A stretch of 64,000 nucleotides of DNA from Polyporus tsugae (GCA_024305745.1 JAHRBS010000003.1:62001-126000); one strand, 5' to 3'; shown: positions 1 through 12,300, counted from the stretch's first letter. Program-made: numbers and translations. The notes: generated by a model from the sequence alone, not told the origin.

Positions 1-92
1 GGAGGGACGGCAGTGTTCACGCGAGTGGAGGATTCGGCATGGAAGAAGTCGTCCGGTGCATCCTGGCCGAGAGGCTCGTATTGGGACGGCAT
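1..92 (-). CDS. 5' end of a second dipeptidyl aminopeptidase copy (partial, runs off the window)
   Basis: The minus strand from 92 downward reads an ATG followed by MPSQYEPLGQDAPDD, the same N-terminus as the gene starting at 9151, and stays open to the window edge. All 92 coding bases are identical to the other copy. The rest of the gene would lie left of position 1 and cannot be seen. It could be a complete paralogue, of which the copy at 5241-9151 is the truncated one, or a small promoter-plus-start fragment. The identity is seen; gene status is inferred. Confidence 0.5.
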   Translation of the reverse strand, partial: MPSQYEPLGQDAPDDFFHAESSTRVNTAVP

Positions 93-283
93 GACGCGTC
101 GTGTGTGGTCGGCGCAGACGTCGCCAGAGAGCAGTGGGCCAGAGAGGAGAGGACAGTGGACAGCCGTGGGGGAACAGCGGAAGCGGCGTCGGAAGCAGCA
201 GGCCGTGGAGACGCGTTTTTGGCGCCGAGACGGGTGCTCTCGACCACATCCACCTCGTCCACGACTCCCTTCACGACCGCCAC
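1..283. repeat. Segmental duplicate of 9060-9342 (2 mismatches in 283 bp)
   Basis: Base-by-base comparison with 9060-9342 shows mismatches only at 96 (against 9155) and 119 (against 9178), in direct orientation at an offset of 9059. It covers the start of the dipeptidyl aminopeptidase gene and most of the divergent DNM1 promoter. Identity stops abruptly at 284, before the DNM1 start codon. The left end lies outside the window, so the true length is unknown. Confidence 0.97.
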
Positions 284-2195
284 TGGTGACATATCCAAAC
301 GGCACCGACTTTGCGAGATCCGTCGCGAGATCGAGCAGGCAGGCACGCCGGCGGACGCTCCCGCGGGACTGGTTCGCGTTCGATGCGGAGCGCCGTGTCT
401 TGTTTGCAGCGGTACCACAGACAATCACTGAGACGGGACGTGCTTTGAGTGTTTTGAGTGCGTATGGGTGTTCTGGGTGTGTAGTTGGGGTGTATGGCTG
501 TTTCGAATCTGTATTCGGGGAGCGGTCTGGGTCTGTTTTTGGGGAGTGTTTTGGGCTGGAAATTCGAGTCGAGGCCGTGGTACTTAAGGTCGGACATGGG
601 GGACGAGCGGCGGGCGGAGACTCTGGGCGCACCAAGTGCAGTACACTGTAGCTACAAACCACCCCTGTCCGAGAAGTCGAGCAGAACGTCAGGCGAGTCG
701 ACGTCGCGGACGCAGCCGTGCTTCGCGCCTTGCACCTTTACCATCATCTAGTCCGCCTCCGCCCTCGCATTCCGTCTCTCTCGCCGCGCACCGTCTCAAA
801 TTGCAGGCTGTACTACGATGCGCCCTTCCAAACCCCGCCACGGTAATAACCGTCCCGGAAAGACGGTGCGATCAGCCATACCACAGACCTTCCCCGTGCC
901 ACACATTCGCCGAATCTTCCTGCGAGGAAAGTCTCCAGGCCTGTTAACGCGGCGTTCACGCGTACGCCGGATCCGGATCCAGGTGCGTGTCCATTTTCGA
1001 CGTTCGTGCTTTCGTCCCTCCGTCTCTCTTGTTCGCGCGCTGCCGCTACGTACCGTCTCTTCTCCCCGTCCTCCACATCCTGCCGACCGAACGTTCACAC
1101 GAGTCCTTCCAACGCCCCAGAGAATAGTTAACACTCGTCGTACCTCGGTGCGTACCTCGGTGCACGTCGCCCGCACCCCGAACAAGGACCCCGGTCGCGC
1201 CGACTAAAATCTGGTACATGAGCAGGGGCGCGTCGTCTCTTCCACGCAGACAACGCTCCTCTGCTGACAGTTTGGAGAATGCGTCCCGCCGTGATGTCGC
1301 GCCGAGCCTGAGCTTTTCCAACAGTCCAGTCGAGGCGCATTATGCGAGTGAAAACGGACGCGCCGTAGATCCTGCATGGCAGGAAGGCTTGCACGTCGCC
1401 GCTTCGCTTGCTGAGCTCGCGACGGGCCTCAGGACGCGTCCAGTTGTCCAGGAAGGGGAGGGCGCCCCGCCCGCGGCTGTCCTGGTGGTTTTTTTTGGCG
1501 ACCCGTTCGAGGAACCTGTTGCCGGCCGGAGGTCTCCTGTTGTCGAGGAAGGAGAAGACGGCCGGACTCGGCGCGCTGTATTCTCTGTCCTGGCAGCGAG
1601 CTCGGCGTTGGTCGCGCGTCGTGTCCGTATGGTGGTTCGGCGTAAAGCTGATCACATAGCGCACCTTCGTGTGGTATCTGGTTCCCATAGCTTGTTGCCT
1701 GCTGGGGGAGTGAGAGGGGGGAAATCCAGACGGCGTTACAGCGTGCGCGGAGGACAGCAGGCAAGGGATACGAGGGGAATCGTGGCGGGGCAGGTCTCCC
1801 GTTGGGAACTTGAGCGGCTAGCAACGTATCGAGCGTGACACGTAATGTTTGGTCGAGAAACGGGTACGGTTACAAAGCGATGGCGCGCCATAGAACAGCA
1901 CCGCCCATGGGCTCGACTCGCGGTCCTCGTTACCACAGTCGGCTGTCGGATGTGCCAGGCCGGGTAATTGCATACATTCTCGTCCGCCAACGTTCCCATT
2001 TCGGCCGCCATCCATTATGCGGTGATATCCCAGGGTGGGATGATACATATATTTCGTACATTTCTCCAACTCGGTGGTGCGAGAATGTTCACGCCTTTCC
2101 CGATTTGTCTTGTCTTCACGCTATCGGGATGAATACCCTCCTACAAAGCGAATGGAATCACAAATTGCAAGTCTCGCAGCTCAACACCATGTCCC
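284..2195. other. No supportable gene; short DNM1 exon-like fragment near 300-342
   Basis: Just past the duplicate, around 300-342, the sequence resembles the DNM1 exon near 9799-9842, sharing gcgagatcgagcag and imperfect matches around it, so this may be a rearranged remnant. The rest has GC-rich overlapping open frames on both strands (for example 1218-1838 on plus and 1128-1688 on minus) with no recognisable domain, no consistent intron pattern and no similarity to other genes here. Confidence 0.5.
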
Positions 2196-2815
2196 CTACG
2201 TGCAGATCGCCATCCTCTCCTTCGCCTCCCGAACCTCCGCATCCGCCGCCGCCTCCGCTTCATCAGTCACCACCTTCGCAGACTTCGGGCCGTTACGTTC
2301 ATGCCGATACGGCAGGTTGAGCGGGTTGGTCTTCCAGCGGTATCGGCGCGCCTTGAGGTCCGAGCGACCATACCACTCGGGCAGGCCGAGATGGAGCGGA
2401 CCCGGGGCCGCGCTGAGTGGGTCGCGCTTGGCTGCCTCGCGGTCGGCGTCCGTGACCGGCTCAAAGTGGATCACGCCGCTCTCCCACAGGGAAAGAAGGC
2501 GCATGATCGTCGCGAGGCCCGTGAGCTTGCTGAGGTTCGCAAACAGGATGTCCGGCGCCCAGACGAGTCTGATGCCAAGGCCAAAGAACACACCCTCCAG
2601 GTATGTCCTCAACGTCCACCGCATACGCGCACGGCTGCAGCCGGACAGGCAGACTTGAAACGTGGGTTGCCAGTGAGCTCGTGAAGCGCGATCACGCGGG
2701 TGAATTACTCACCTAGTTCCGCGTTCATTTCCTGCCTGAGTTTCCCGCGGAGCATGATCTCGCGGCGAACGTACTGACCCCGAAGAGTCTGGTTAAGTGT
2801 CCGGCGACCGGCCAT
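2196..2815 (-). CDS. Hypothetical protein, two exons, about 181 aa
   Basis: A start at 2815 reads a basic N-terminus (MAGRRTLNQTLRGQYVRRE). A splice from a gtaatt donor near 2708 to a ctgcag acceptor at 2635-2637 joins it in frame to a 2196-2634 exon that ends in TAG. The second exon has a hydrophobic patch (YLEGVFFGLGIRLVWAPDIL), then a charged tail with an Ala/Glu-rich end. Composition looks protein-like, unlike the surrounding DNA, but I recognise no family. The splice is uncertain: a stronger gtgagt donor at 2712 would break the frame. It could also be a fragment of a larger gene. Confidence 0.45.
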
Positions 2816-5240
2816 AGAATCGAAGGGAGACTGGGATCGATCTGGATTGGGGGGGCAAAAAGCGTGGCGATGGAGTGAAGCACCAGGTGGTGGTGAATGC
2901 GAGAGCGACTTGGGGTTTAAGTACGCCAGCCGCAGGTGCGGGTCCAGCTGTCTTTGCTTCGACGTCTGAGTACCGGAAACTCATGTTCAGTCATATCCAT
3001 CACATTCCGATGGACTCAAAGTACGCGCCTGGTACTCGGACGCTTTCCGGTTAGCTCGCTGAACAGACGGCTAACCGAACATCCTAAATCAGACAGTAAT
3101 ATTCGCGGACCGCAGCGGCAGCCGTTATGTTACACACTGCCACTGCATTTACCCGAGAAACGCGAGTCTTCGAGATCCCGATAACCCGCCTTTGCTTGGC
3201 GGTGACGGGGATGCGGCGCTCCTGGATCCCGAACCCGGGGCTTAGAAATCATGTCTCCCAGACTCGGACATAGTAGAGCCTAGGAGCAGACCCATACCGT
3301 AGAGGCTTGCCAACGGATACCACAGGTTTGTGTTGGGTGGTTCTGTTGCGCGATGCATTGTTACGCACGTCTCCGCCGGAATTGACCAGTAAATGTACGT
3401 ACTCGGGTAGTATGCGAGCGCCGCCACAGAGAATAAGTTGACAAAGTCAGCGGCGACGAGATCCGGGTAAAATGAACTCGAAATGGACTCCCACAATAGA
3501 ATCAAGCCTGGGGCCGATCACCCAACCGAAGGCCAGAGTCGGCTGGAATCAGCCAACGGGAGTCTAAAATGTTCAACAGGTGAGCATTATCCCATCACCG
3601 CGACGGTGGCACACTGGCACCATCCCAAGCGAAAAGCGATTGAATGGCGCGTCGTGACAGAGCGCAGACCATGATGTAGTCGACCTCACGTTGTACACTC
3701 CGGATGTCCATAGCATGTTATTGAGATATCTAATATTCTAGAGTCGATGCAAAGCCCCGTACGATCGACAGAGTCTGCAACATGGTGAAATTAATTAGCA
3801 ACGTCAAAACTCGTCTGCAGAGACGACACCTGCTCGCGAGCACCGAATGACACGCGGAGCTTCGTTGTGCTCCCGACAAATTGACCATCGTCCGACAAGA
3901 GTTTCCTATGGCCGACCGCGCCGAGGGGCCCGTCGTCGGAGTCGGGATAGTCCAATGAACTCGCCCGAAACACCGCATGATCGGAACGGATGCACACGGT
4001 GCAAAATGTGCCGCCGTCGTATATCGTGTAGGTTGTTTTCCAGATCTTGGGACGTTGAATCCGGCCGCCGAACCAGTCGCTGCCATTTTAAAAAACTGCT
4101 GCACTGTACGGGCGACAGCCCTGTGCCGCAGTGGGATACTACACGCATTCCGCATGCATGCCCGTGTTGCGAGAGGCATCTGAGTCGCCGTCGCACTTTC
4201 CGACACTCGCAGCCCAACACTTGAGCTGGCTTGCCCCTTGTGGAGTCGCCCGCCTACCTGCCGTTGGCAAGACATTTCCAGACGCGACAAAACTCGCTGA
4301 TGGATGCACACCGGGGGTACCGGCGACGCAACATGACATGGAACTGGATTGATTCTTCAAATGACTACAGACTGGGAGTAACTACGAGTCGAGCGTCCAG
4401 GACGCTCGGAGTCTGTATTACACAAATAAACGTGTCGCCCGACTGCTCAAGCGGAGCCTCCTACGCCGCCCCCGACGTGTTCAACAAAGGCGAAGGCCGG
4501 GAGAGGACACATGCTCGGTGGCCGCACCCGCTTGGCACGGCCGCCGGACGCGTCCTTCGAACGCCGACACGGAACATGAATATATGAAATGGACTCGCCT
4601 GTGTGACGGAAGGACGAGAACGTGCACGTCCCGGGAGTGGAGGGAATGGCACAGGGGCCCGCGTCCGGTGGGTCCCTGCTTCTCCGAGTCTGTTCTGTTG
4701 GGCTCAGCGAGTCTCGGCGGGCGAAGACTAGACTCGTGAAGTAGGGGACTCGTCCAGTTGTCGTGGGCGACGGGCTTGCAACCGGGTCTGCTGGACGAGC
4801 CGGGTGTCCAGGGACGCAGGTTTGCGCTTAGGAAACGCGATTGGATGCACGTACGTGAAGGGATGGAGTGGAGCCGGGTGGCGGCTGGGTGTGAGAAAAG
4901 AGGACGGAGGACTGATGGCGCTGATGGCGGTGCAGGAACATGGTACAAATGTTTCGCGTATTCGGACCTCGGCGATGCGCGCGCGGCAGATATTTGCGGC
5001 GAAACATTGCGCAGGCTTGGCGCATGTTCGCGCTTAGCATGTACGCACGGGCGGGGCGGAGCTAAAAATGTGAATCCTGACGGCAATATAAAAGAGGGAC
5101 GAAGGGAGCGAGACGGCACTCACCCCTCGTCCTTGCCCACTTCCATTTCCACATCCTCAGCCGCGTCCGACGCGGTGTGCGCCGCTCGCTGTTGTACCGC
5201 CGTCCAATTGTTTCACGTCGAGTGTTGGCAACGGGGACAG
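2816..5240. other. No supportable gene
   Basis: Open frames up to about 200 aa occur on both strands (for example 3730-4311 and 4481-5119 on minus) but none shows a recognisable motif or a paired exon structure. A minus-strand hydrophobic 87-aa frame at 3242-3505 might be a relic of a membrane protein. The stretch next to the dipeptidyl aminopeptidase was scanned for the missing Ser/Asp/His catalytic end; nothing encoding a GxSYGG motif was seen. Confidence 0.5.
5087..5094 (+). promoter_or_regulatory. TATA-like element facing the truncated 3' end of the peptidase
   Basis: The sequence tataaaag is followed by a pyrimidine-rich stretch, as in the promoter of the CAP gene at 43276. There is no plus-strand gene behind it: the following DNA runs straight into the truncated end of the minus-strand peptidase at 5241. 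It may be an orphan promoter fragment brought in by the rearrangement, or chance. Confidence 0.3.
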
Positions 5241-8200
5241 CTACTGCCGTCCACCGGAGTCGCTGTACGTGCCGAGCTTGCTCAGACGATTGGTCCACCA
5301 CCACTCAACGACGTACTCCGTCGCCGCGTTCACCTGGTCGCGCGTCTCCCACCGCCCCAGATTGTTCTTCACGGGGTTCCTCAGCTTGCGACCCTTGAAC
5401 CCCGTCCCACGGCCGTCGACAATGACGACGATGTAGTGCAGCTCCGAGACGACGTAGTCGTGCCAGTCGTGCTGGAAGCGCACGTCCACCATCTGCGAGC
5501 CCGGCCCGCCGTACACGCGGAACAGCACCGGGTACTTGGTGCGCCCCGAGTCGTCCATCCGCGGCGGGCGCATCTCGAGCACATTGAGCGCGTGCCCGTC
5601 CGACTCGATCGTCGAGTGCGTCACAATCGGGAGTTCGTACGTCGCGAGCGTCTCGTTCAGCTGCGGGTTCTCGCTCACGACGTAGTTGAAGTCTGGTCGA
5701 GCGGTCACGGCCTGGTTCCGATGTAGATTCAAAGAAACACGTACCAGTGTGGCCGATATGAATAACGCGTTGCCATGGTGGGTGTGGCCCGCGGTAGCTC
5801 AGCAGGTAGAACGCGCCCTGGGGTGAGAAACTCGCGTCATAGTACCCAGGGCTGGAGATGTCCGTCAGCGAACTCGGCTCAACGCGGTTCGTGCTCTTGA
5901 GGGTGGGCAGTGGCACAGAGTAGATGTGGCGCTGGGTGGAAGACGGGTTCGCCGCTTGGAAGTACCTGTCCCGCCCACGTATGAGACATATAGTTGTCCA
6001 ATTCGGGGCAAAAAGGGGGAGAGACGTACACGAGGCTGTGGTTGGCGTCCACGGCGAGGATTCTACTCGTGGTTTCCCACTCGCCGAACGTCAAGAACTT
6101 GGGCGTGCTCGAGTTGGCAGGGCTGAAGAGCGCAATGTGATTGTATCCTTCCGGAGTCGGGACGATATCCAAATACGCGGGGATGCCGTCCGGCGAGAGC
6201 GCGGCGTCGATGGGATAGATCGCCTGCGTCTGTACAGCGTATCCACAAATGTGTCAGTGAGCACCTCCACATGCCATGCGCCACAACGGAGATACGAGCA
6301 CAGTGACGTACCGCGTCAATCCATCCATCGTCGCCTTGCTCCCCAGTCTTGCCGAGCTTCCTCACCGGCTTGCCGACCCGCCCGGACTCCCGCGCCAGGT
6401 CGAAGTACACGACATGTCCGTCCTCCGCCGCGCGCGTGACCTCCTTCACGAGCAGCCCGTCCCCGCTCACCCAAGCCACCTCTGCGATGACGCTGTTCTC
6501 CTTCGCCACGCGCCCCTCCCAGTCCAGTTCGACCGTCGCCTGCTGCGCAAGCACCGTCGTGTTCACGGTCGCCCCGCCCCCCGCCTGGCGGACGCTGCTC
6601 AGATACGCCCCGAGCTGGAACACGTGCACGGACACGAGCGGGTTGCTGTACCCCGGCTTCGGATACTTCATGACGACGGCGCTGGGGTACGGCACCACCG
6701 CGTGCGCGTCCTCGGACGGGTTGTAGATTGGGAACGTGTACTCGTCGACAGCGGTCTCGTCGAACGCGAGGAACGCGAGCTTGGACGAGTCGGGCGCCCA
6801 CCAGAGCGCGTAGTCCGCCGAGAAGACCTCCTCCTCATACACCCAGTCGGGGACCCCGTGGAAGAGCGAGGCGTTGCCCGAGGTCGTGACCCGCACGGGC
6901 GTGTCGCTGCGAGAGCGAAAGTCAAATCAGTGCTTCGCTGCGAACCGCGAAATGGGGGGCGGACGCACAAGGGAGAGGGGACGACGTAGAGATCGTTCTC
7001 GGCGACGAACGCGATGGACTCGCCGGTTGGTGACCATGTAGCATATGCAGTCACGGGCGGGTTCGATGGCGGGACGAGCGGACGCGTCTGTTTCGTTGCC
7101 AGTTCGTGGACGTAGTAGTTGCCGAAGCTCGAATGCCGCCATTGCTACGCATGTTCAGCAAATGCAGGATAAGCAGAGCAAACATTCGAACGCACCTTCT
7201 TCCAGTTGGCCTTGACAAGAAGATACTTCATGTCCTTAGAGAGCTTCCACTCAGACCAACTGAGTGGAGATCCACGTTCCTGTAAACGATAAGCCTCGAG
7301 TGCCAGCATAAACTCAGGGGGAATGCCTACATCGCGAATGTCGACCAAGGAAACCAAGTCCTTGGTCGTATTGGTCTTTAAATCATGGAGGGAAATGGCT
7401 GAACCCTCGATGACTGCGTACACGCCATCTCCGGCTGCATAAATAATGTGAGTACTGACAACTCGATACGACCCTCTCTCTCAATCATTGAACGCATACT
7501 CCTGCCTTAGCTTTCCAGTACAGCGGTTTGAAAAACGACACTTAGTCGCTTCCGTAAAAAATGCGCTCAGGTCAGTCGAGATGCTCGACGGCCCAACCCA
7601 TGTCGAGTCAACCCCGCGGCGCAAGGAGCCACAGTCGCGTGAGCGCGGCGACGTATCCCATAGTGCCACCCGCGCGAGTGGTCCTTTCTACCAGCTGGTG
7701 GCGACCGCCACAGTGCGCGCCGTCACAAAGACGCGATATATGGCCATACATACCCCCGCGCAACAACTCCAATTGGACACGCTACCATCCAACTCCTTCG
7801 CGCGACCCCAACCTTGCGTCAAGCCTCGCAAATATGGAGACCCGCGCGTGAGATACTCCTCGCGACATGGGGTTGGGGCCCTAGGAGGCTAAGCCCCGAG
7901 TTTCTTTGGCTCGTATCGGCGTCGACTAGCGAGCCGACCTGATCGAGTTTGTTTCGAGGCGACGATCGTTTTGCAAAGTGGGGTGAGGTGGGAAAGTCCG
8001 ATTGATGAACAGGATGATTATGAACGTGTTTATTCCACGTTTATCAACCAGTTAGGAAAGAGTGTCTTTACACGACGGGGAAGGCACAGGCCTGTTTCGG
8101 AATTTTCCCCTTGTTTCCCATTTATGAATACACCGCAACCTGTTTCCAATCTCTGGAAACACATGGGAAACAGTGGGGAAACGTGGCGTTTACACGACCT

Positions 8201-9151
8201 AAAAAAAACACCCGGGAAACCACAAAGAAACTTGGAAGTTCAACACTAGTTCCCTCTCCGTTTCCCTAGTCCCGAACCGCCTGCCGTGCCCGTCGTGTTA
8301 ACACCACTGTTAGAAGGTGTTAACAAGCCGGCGCGGGTGTAGGGTGCGCTACTAACTGTCCTGGCAGTCGGGGGTCGCACTTGCACAAGGAGAAGGAGAG
8401 GAGTTTGAGCCAGCTCGCAATCGGAAACCCAGAGCGTCGAACGAGGAAGTGAACCGGCGTTAATAACGCGCTAGAACATGTTAACAAGGCTTTCTAACCG
8501 GGTATTAACGAGTTAACGGCAGGCATTAATCCTTGTTAACAAGACGCTTCCACAGCTTGTATCTCGCATGCTCAGATGACTGCGGAGAGTGGGCGCAGCC
8601 GAAGTACGTTCGGGAGTAGCTAGCAGGGTCGAAAAGACGGGAGGGGACACGAAAACTCACCTTCTGGAACCCAATGTATATCTTTCCTGTTTGTAGAGAA
8701 TGTGCCGTTGAACATATGCTCCATCGTAAGATGTTGAACACCCTGTATGCGGAAAGGTGTGCCTGTGTACGATCTTGCGGCGAATATGCCGATGACGACA
8801 GCAATAGAAACGAGAGATGCGAGACCGATAATAAGAAATTTCAACGAGGCAGGCCGTTTCTTCAAAGAGTGGTCTGTTGGCTGGGAAAGGGGACGTATAG
8901 TACGGAGGACGCACCTTGCGGCTGCCTACGACTAGGTGACCTTCCTCCTCGAGGATACGGTCGCCTCGTGGACCACTCTTCTCAAGGAGCACTTCCGACT
9001 CATCGTCGTCCGAGCTTGGTGGGTCGAATGGGCCATCACCGTAGTAGGTCTGGGGCTTGGGAGGGACGGCAGTGTTCACGCGAGTGGAGGATTCGGCATG
9101 GAAGAAGTCGTCCGGTGCATCCTGGCCGAGAGGCTCGTATTGGGACGGCAT
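5241..9151 (-). CDS. Dipeptidyl aminopeptidase (DPP IV/STE13 family, S9B), catalytic end missing
   Basis: This is a type II membrane peptidase of the secretory/vacuolar pathway family. Eight exons join in frame: 9151-8915, 8880-8661, 7434-7196, 7144-6969, 6906-6312, 6229-6030, 5965-5745 and 5692-5241 (779 aa). A cytosolic tail with many acidic residues leads to one transmembrane helix (LKFLIIGLASLVSIAVVIGI), then the beta-propeller (ATWSPTGESIAFV, GVPDWVYEEEVF) and the start of the alpha/beta-hydrolase fold (VLFRVYGGPGSQMV, IVVIVDGRGTGFKG). Homology stops after DQVNAA at a consensus donor (gtacgt, minus strand 5316-5311); the frame then runs on through unrelated residues to a stop. The GWSYGG serine and the Asp and His of the triad are absent, so the product should be inactive. 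Intron 1 is only 34 nt in this model and intron 2 is 1226 nt. It is divergently paired with DNM1. Confidence 0.85.
7435..8660 (-). other. 1226-nt intron of the peptidase gene with repeat-rich insert
   Basis: The donor follows the codons for HWVPE and the acceptor precedes AGDGVYAV, so the reading frame is safe. All other introns in this gene are below about 100 nt. Inside are two copies of tttacacgac (8067-8076 and 8189-8198), several GTTTCC and GGAAAC motifs facing each other around 8090-8230, and five GTTAAC hexamers between 8297 and 8540. No open frame in it is recognisable. A non-autonomous mobile element inserted in an intron is the best explanation, but I could not define terminal repeats or a target-site duplication. 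Confidence 0.6.
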
Positions 9152-9342
9152 GACCCGTCGTGTGTGGTCGGCGCAGAGGTCGCCAGAGAGCAGTGGGCCA
9201 GAGAGGAGAGGACAGTGGACAGCCGTGGGGGAACAGCGGAAGCGGCGTCGGAAGCAGCAGGCCGTGGAGACGCGTTTTTGGCGCCGAGACGGGTGCTCTC
9301 GACCACATCCACCTCGTCCACGACTCCCTTCACGACCGCCAC
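9060..9342. repeat. Second copy of the 283-bp duplication
   Basis: It matches 1-283 with two mismatches. It spans the first 92 coding bases of the peptidase (9060-9151) and all but the last 24 bases of the intergenic promoter. Because this copy continues into intact DNM1 and peptidase exons, it is the more likely parent. Confidence 0.95.
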
Positions 9343-9366
9343 GACCCGCCACTTGTCCTCCCAGCC
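9152..9366. promoter_or_regulatory. Bidirectional promoter between the peptidase and DNM1
   Basis: Only 215 bp separate the two start codons, which point away from each other, so both promoters must lie here. No TATA box is visible. Most of this stretch is duplicated at the left edge of the window without the DNM1 gene. Confidence 0.7.
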
Positions 9367-12300
9367 ATGGACGCCGACCTCATCAAACTCGTCAACAAAC
9401 TTCAGGACACCTTCGCCAACCTCGGTATGTTTCTTCTTACACCTCTCGCACCCTTCAACTCACGTGCGTCCAGGCGGGGAGCTGGACATGCCCCAGCTCG
9501 CCGTGGTTCGTACTTTTCGCTATATGACATGAGCCCATCGTGCTGAGAGGTAATCTAGGTTGGCAGCCAGTCAGCAGGAAAGTCCAGTGTCCTAGAGACG
9601 TGCGCACCCTCCATTCTACCTTCCCCTCTCCCATCCTAACCTTCACAAACCTCCACCCAGCATCGTCGGACGCGACTTTCTTCCCCGCGGTCAGGGCATT
9701 GTCACCCGCCGACCGCTCGTCCTCCAGCTCATCCACACCCCCGTCCCCGACACGCCAACTGATTACACCGAATGGGGCCAGTTCCTTCACGTAGACAAGC
9801 GCTACACCGACTTCAACGAGATCCGCCGCGAGATCGAGCAGGAGACGTTCCGCGTTGCCGGCCAGAACAAGGGCATCAGCAAGCTCCCCATTCATCTCCG
9901 CATATACAGCCCGAACGTGCTTGACTTGACCTTGGTGGACTTACCGGGCTTGACAAAGGTACGTTTTCTGTTCGGAATGGTCAGAGTGGTCGTCTGGCGT
10001 GCCCCTTGCATTGCGGCTCTACAGCCGCGATGGCTATTTGGGTTCGGTTGGAAGTTGGACGGAAGAGAGGATGGAGTCTTGGGCGAGAGCTGGCGTCTCG
10101 CTTATGTCGCATGCCAACGCGCACTGGGGAGTGTTGGGAGATATGATGCCATCGTGTTTATCCCGCAGTGAAAGGAGATCACCCATTTTGTGGTTGTATT
10201 GCGGGTGCTTGCCCGTGCACTCAACTCACGTACCACGCGACATGCTTCCATCCCTGTTTCCTGGCACCCTCAAGACCCGGCTTGAATGAATGCACCCATA
10301 CTGACACTCCGCGCGACGTCCCAGATCCCAGTCGGCGACCAACCGAGTGACATCGAACGACAAATCCGGGGGCTCGTCGTCGACTACATCTCCAAACCCA
10401 ACTGGTGCGTCCTGTGACCAACCCGCTCCATCTGAGCGCACCGTGACCTCCCTTATCATCGCAGCGTAATCCTCGCCGTGTCCGCTGCGAACGTTGACCT
10501 CGCCAACTCGGATTCCCTCAAACTCGCGCGGTCGGTCGACCCACAAGGCCGGCGGACGATCGGCGTGCTCACGAAGCTCGACCTGATGGACGCGGGCACG
10601 AACGCGCTCGACATCCTCACGGGGCGAGTGTACCCGCTCAAGCTGGGGTTCATCGGCATTGTGAACCGCTCGCAGGCGGACATCAACGCGGAGAAGCCGC
10701 TCGGGGACGCGATGGAGAGCGAAAGCGAGTTCTTCAAGAACCATCCTGCGTACAGGAACGTCGCGCACAAGAACGGGACGCGGTACCTCGCGAAGACGCT
10801 CAACCAAGTGCTAATGGGCCATATCAGGGACAAGCTGCCGGACATGAAGGCGCGGCTGAACACGCTGATGGGCCAGGCGCAGCAGGAGCTGAACTCCTTC
10901 GGGGACGCTGCGATATACGGGGACAAGAACCAGGTCGGTCCTCAATGCAATTTTTTTTCTTGATACAGAAGTTAATGTTGCGGGGCACGGACTGCAGCAA
11001 GGGGCGCTCGTGCTTCGACTTATGACGCAGTTCGCGCGGGACTTCATCGCGTCCATCGATGGGACAAGCTTAGACATCTCCACAAAGGAGCTTTCTGGCG
11101 GCGCACGGATATATTACATCTTCAACGACGTTTTTGGCACCGCGCTCACGTCTATCGATGCGACGCACAACCTAGACAATCAGGACATCCGAACAGCGAT
11201 TCGAAACTCAACAGGTCCCCGACCGAGCCTGTTCGTACCTGAGATCGCGTTCGACTTACTCGTGAAGCCGCAGATCAAGCTCCTGGAGGCGCCTAGTTTG
11301 CGGTGCGTAGAGCTCGTATACGAAGAACTGGTCAAGATCTGTCATAACTGCACAAGCGCGGTCGGTATCCTCTGGTCACATCTCATGTCGCCAGCATTTT
11401 TTCTGACGGCTTAGTAGGAGCTCCAACGATTCCCTAGACTCCATGCCCAGCTTGTCGAGGTCGTCTCTGAGCTCCTCCGCGAACGCCTTGGGCCCACAAC
11501 GGACTATACCCAGAGCCTGATTGACATCCAGACCGCATACATTAACACGAATCACCCCGCATTCATCCAAGGCTCGGCCGCAGCGGCACACTCCATGACT
11601 GCCCCGCAGCCGAAGCAGATCCTTCCCCGAGTAAGTCTGCTCCTACGCCCTTCCCCCGTTCTCATACTGAGCACCGCAGCACAAATCTGTCAAACACCAC
11701 ACCCGCACACACGGACGCACGCAGCCCTCCTCCGCCGAGTCTGTCAACGGCATCATTGGCTCCCATACGGACGACGACGAGTCGCAAGACGAGGCGTCCG
11801 CGCCCGCGAACGGGAGCGCGAATGGCCTCTCCGCGCGGTCGACGTCCTCCGCCCTCAACGAGCGCTCTTCACGGTCCCCTGCGCCGCCGATCGCCGTCCC
11901 ATCGCGGAACGCGCCCGGAAAACAACATCAGCACCACCACCGCGACGCAACGTCGTCGCGCAACGTCTCGGGCGCGTCGACTGCGGCAGGCGGGCCGGGG
12001 ACGTCGCCGCAGGCAGGCACGGCCAAGGAGACGTTCTTGAACTACTTCTTTGGGCAGAACGGGCCGGGGCCCCTCTCGGGGCCCAACGCCGAGCGCGCGG
12101 GTCTGGGTGCCCCGACGGGGAGGGACGTGTCGGGGGCCGACCCCGCGCTCGAGTCTGGACTCATGGCGGGCAAGCGCGGGTCCATGGAGAGGAGCAACGC
12201 GGCGTACGATATGAAGAGCTTGGGGAGGCATATCGAGGCGGTGAGTCGACGATTTTGGGTGGTTATCATTCCCGAACCATTTCTGGTTGATGGGCGGGTG

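Noticed and set aside
1218..1838. 206-aa plus-strand frame
   Set aside because: It overlaps a similarly long minus frame, is Arg/Ala/Val-rich and has no splice partners or motif.
4758..6989. Plus-strand frames over the peptidase gene
   Set aside because: They are antisense shadows of conserved peptidase exons and have no motif of their own.
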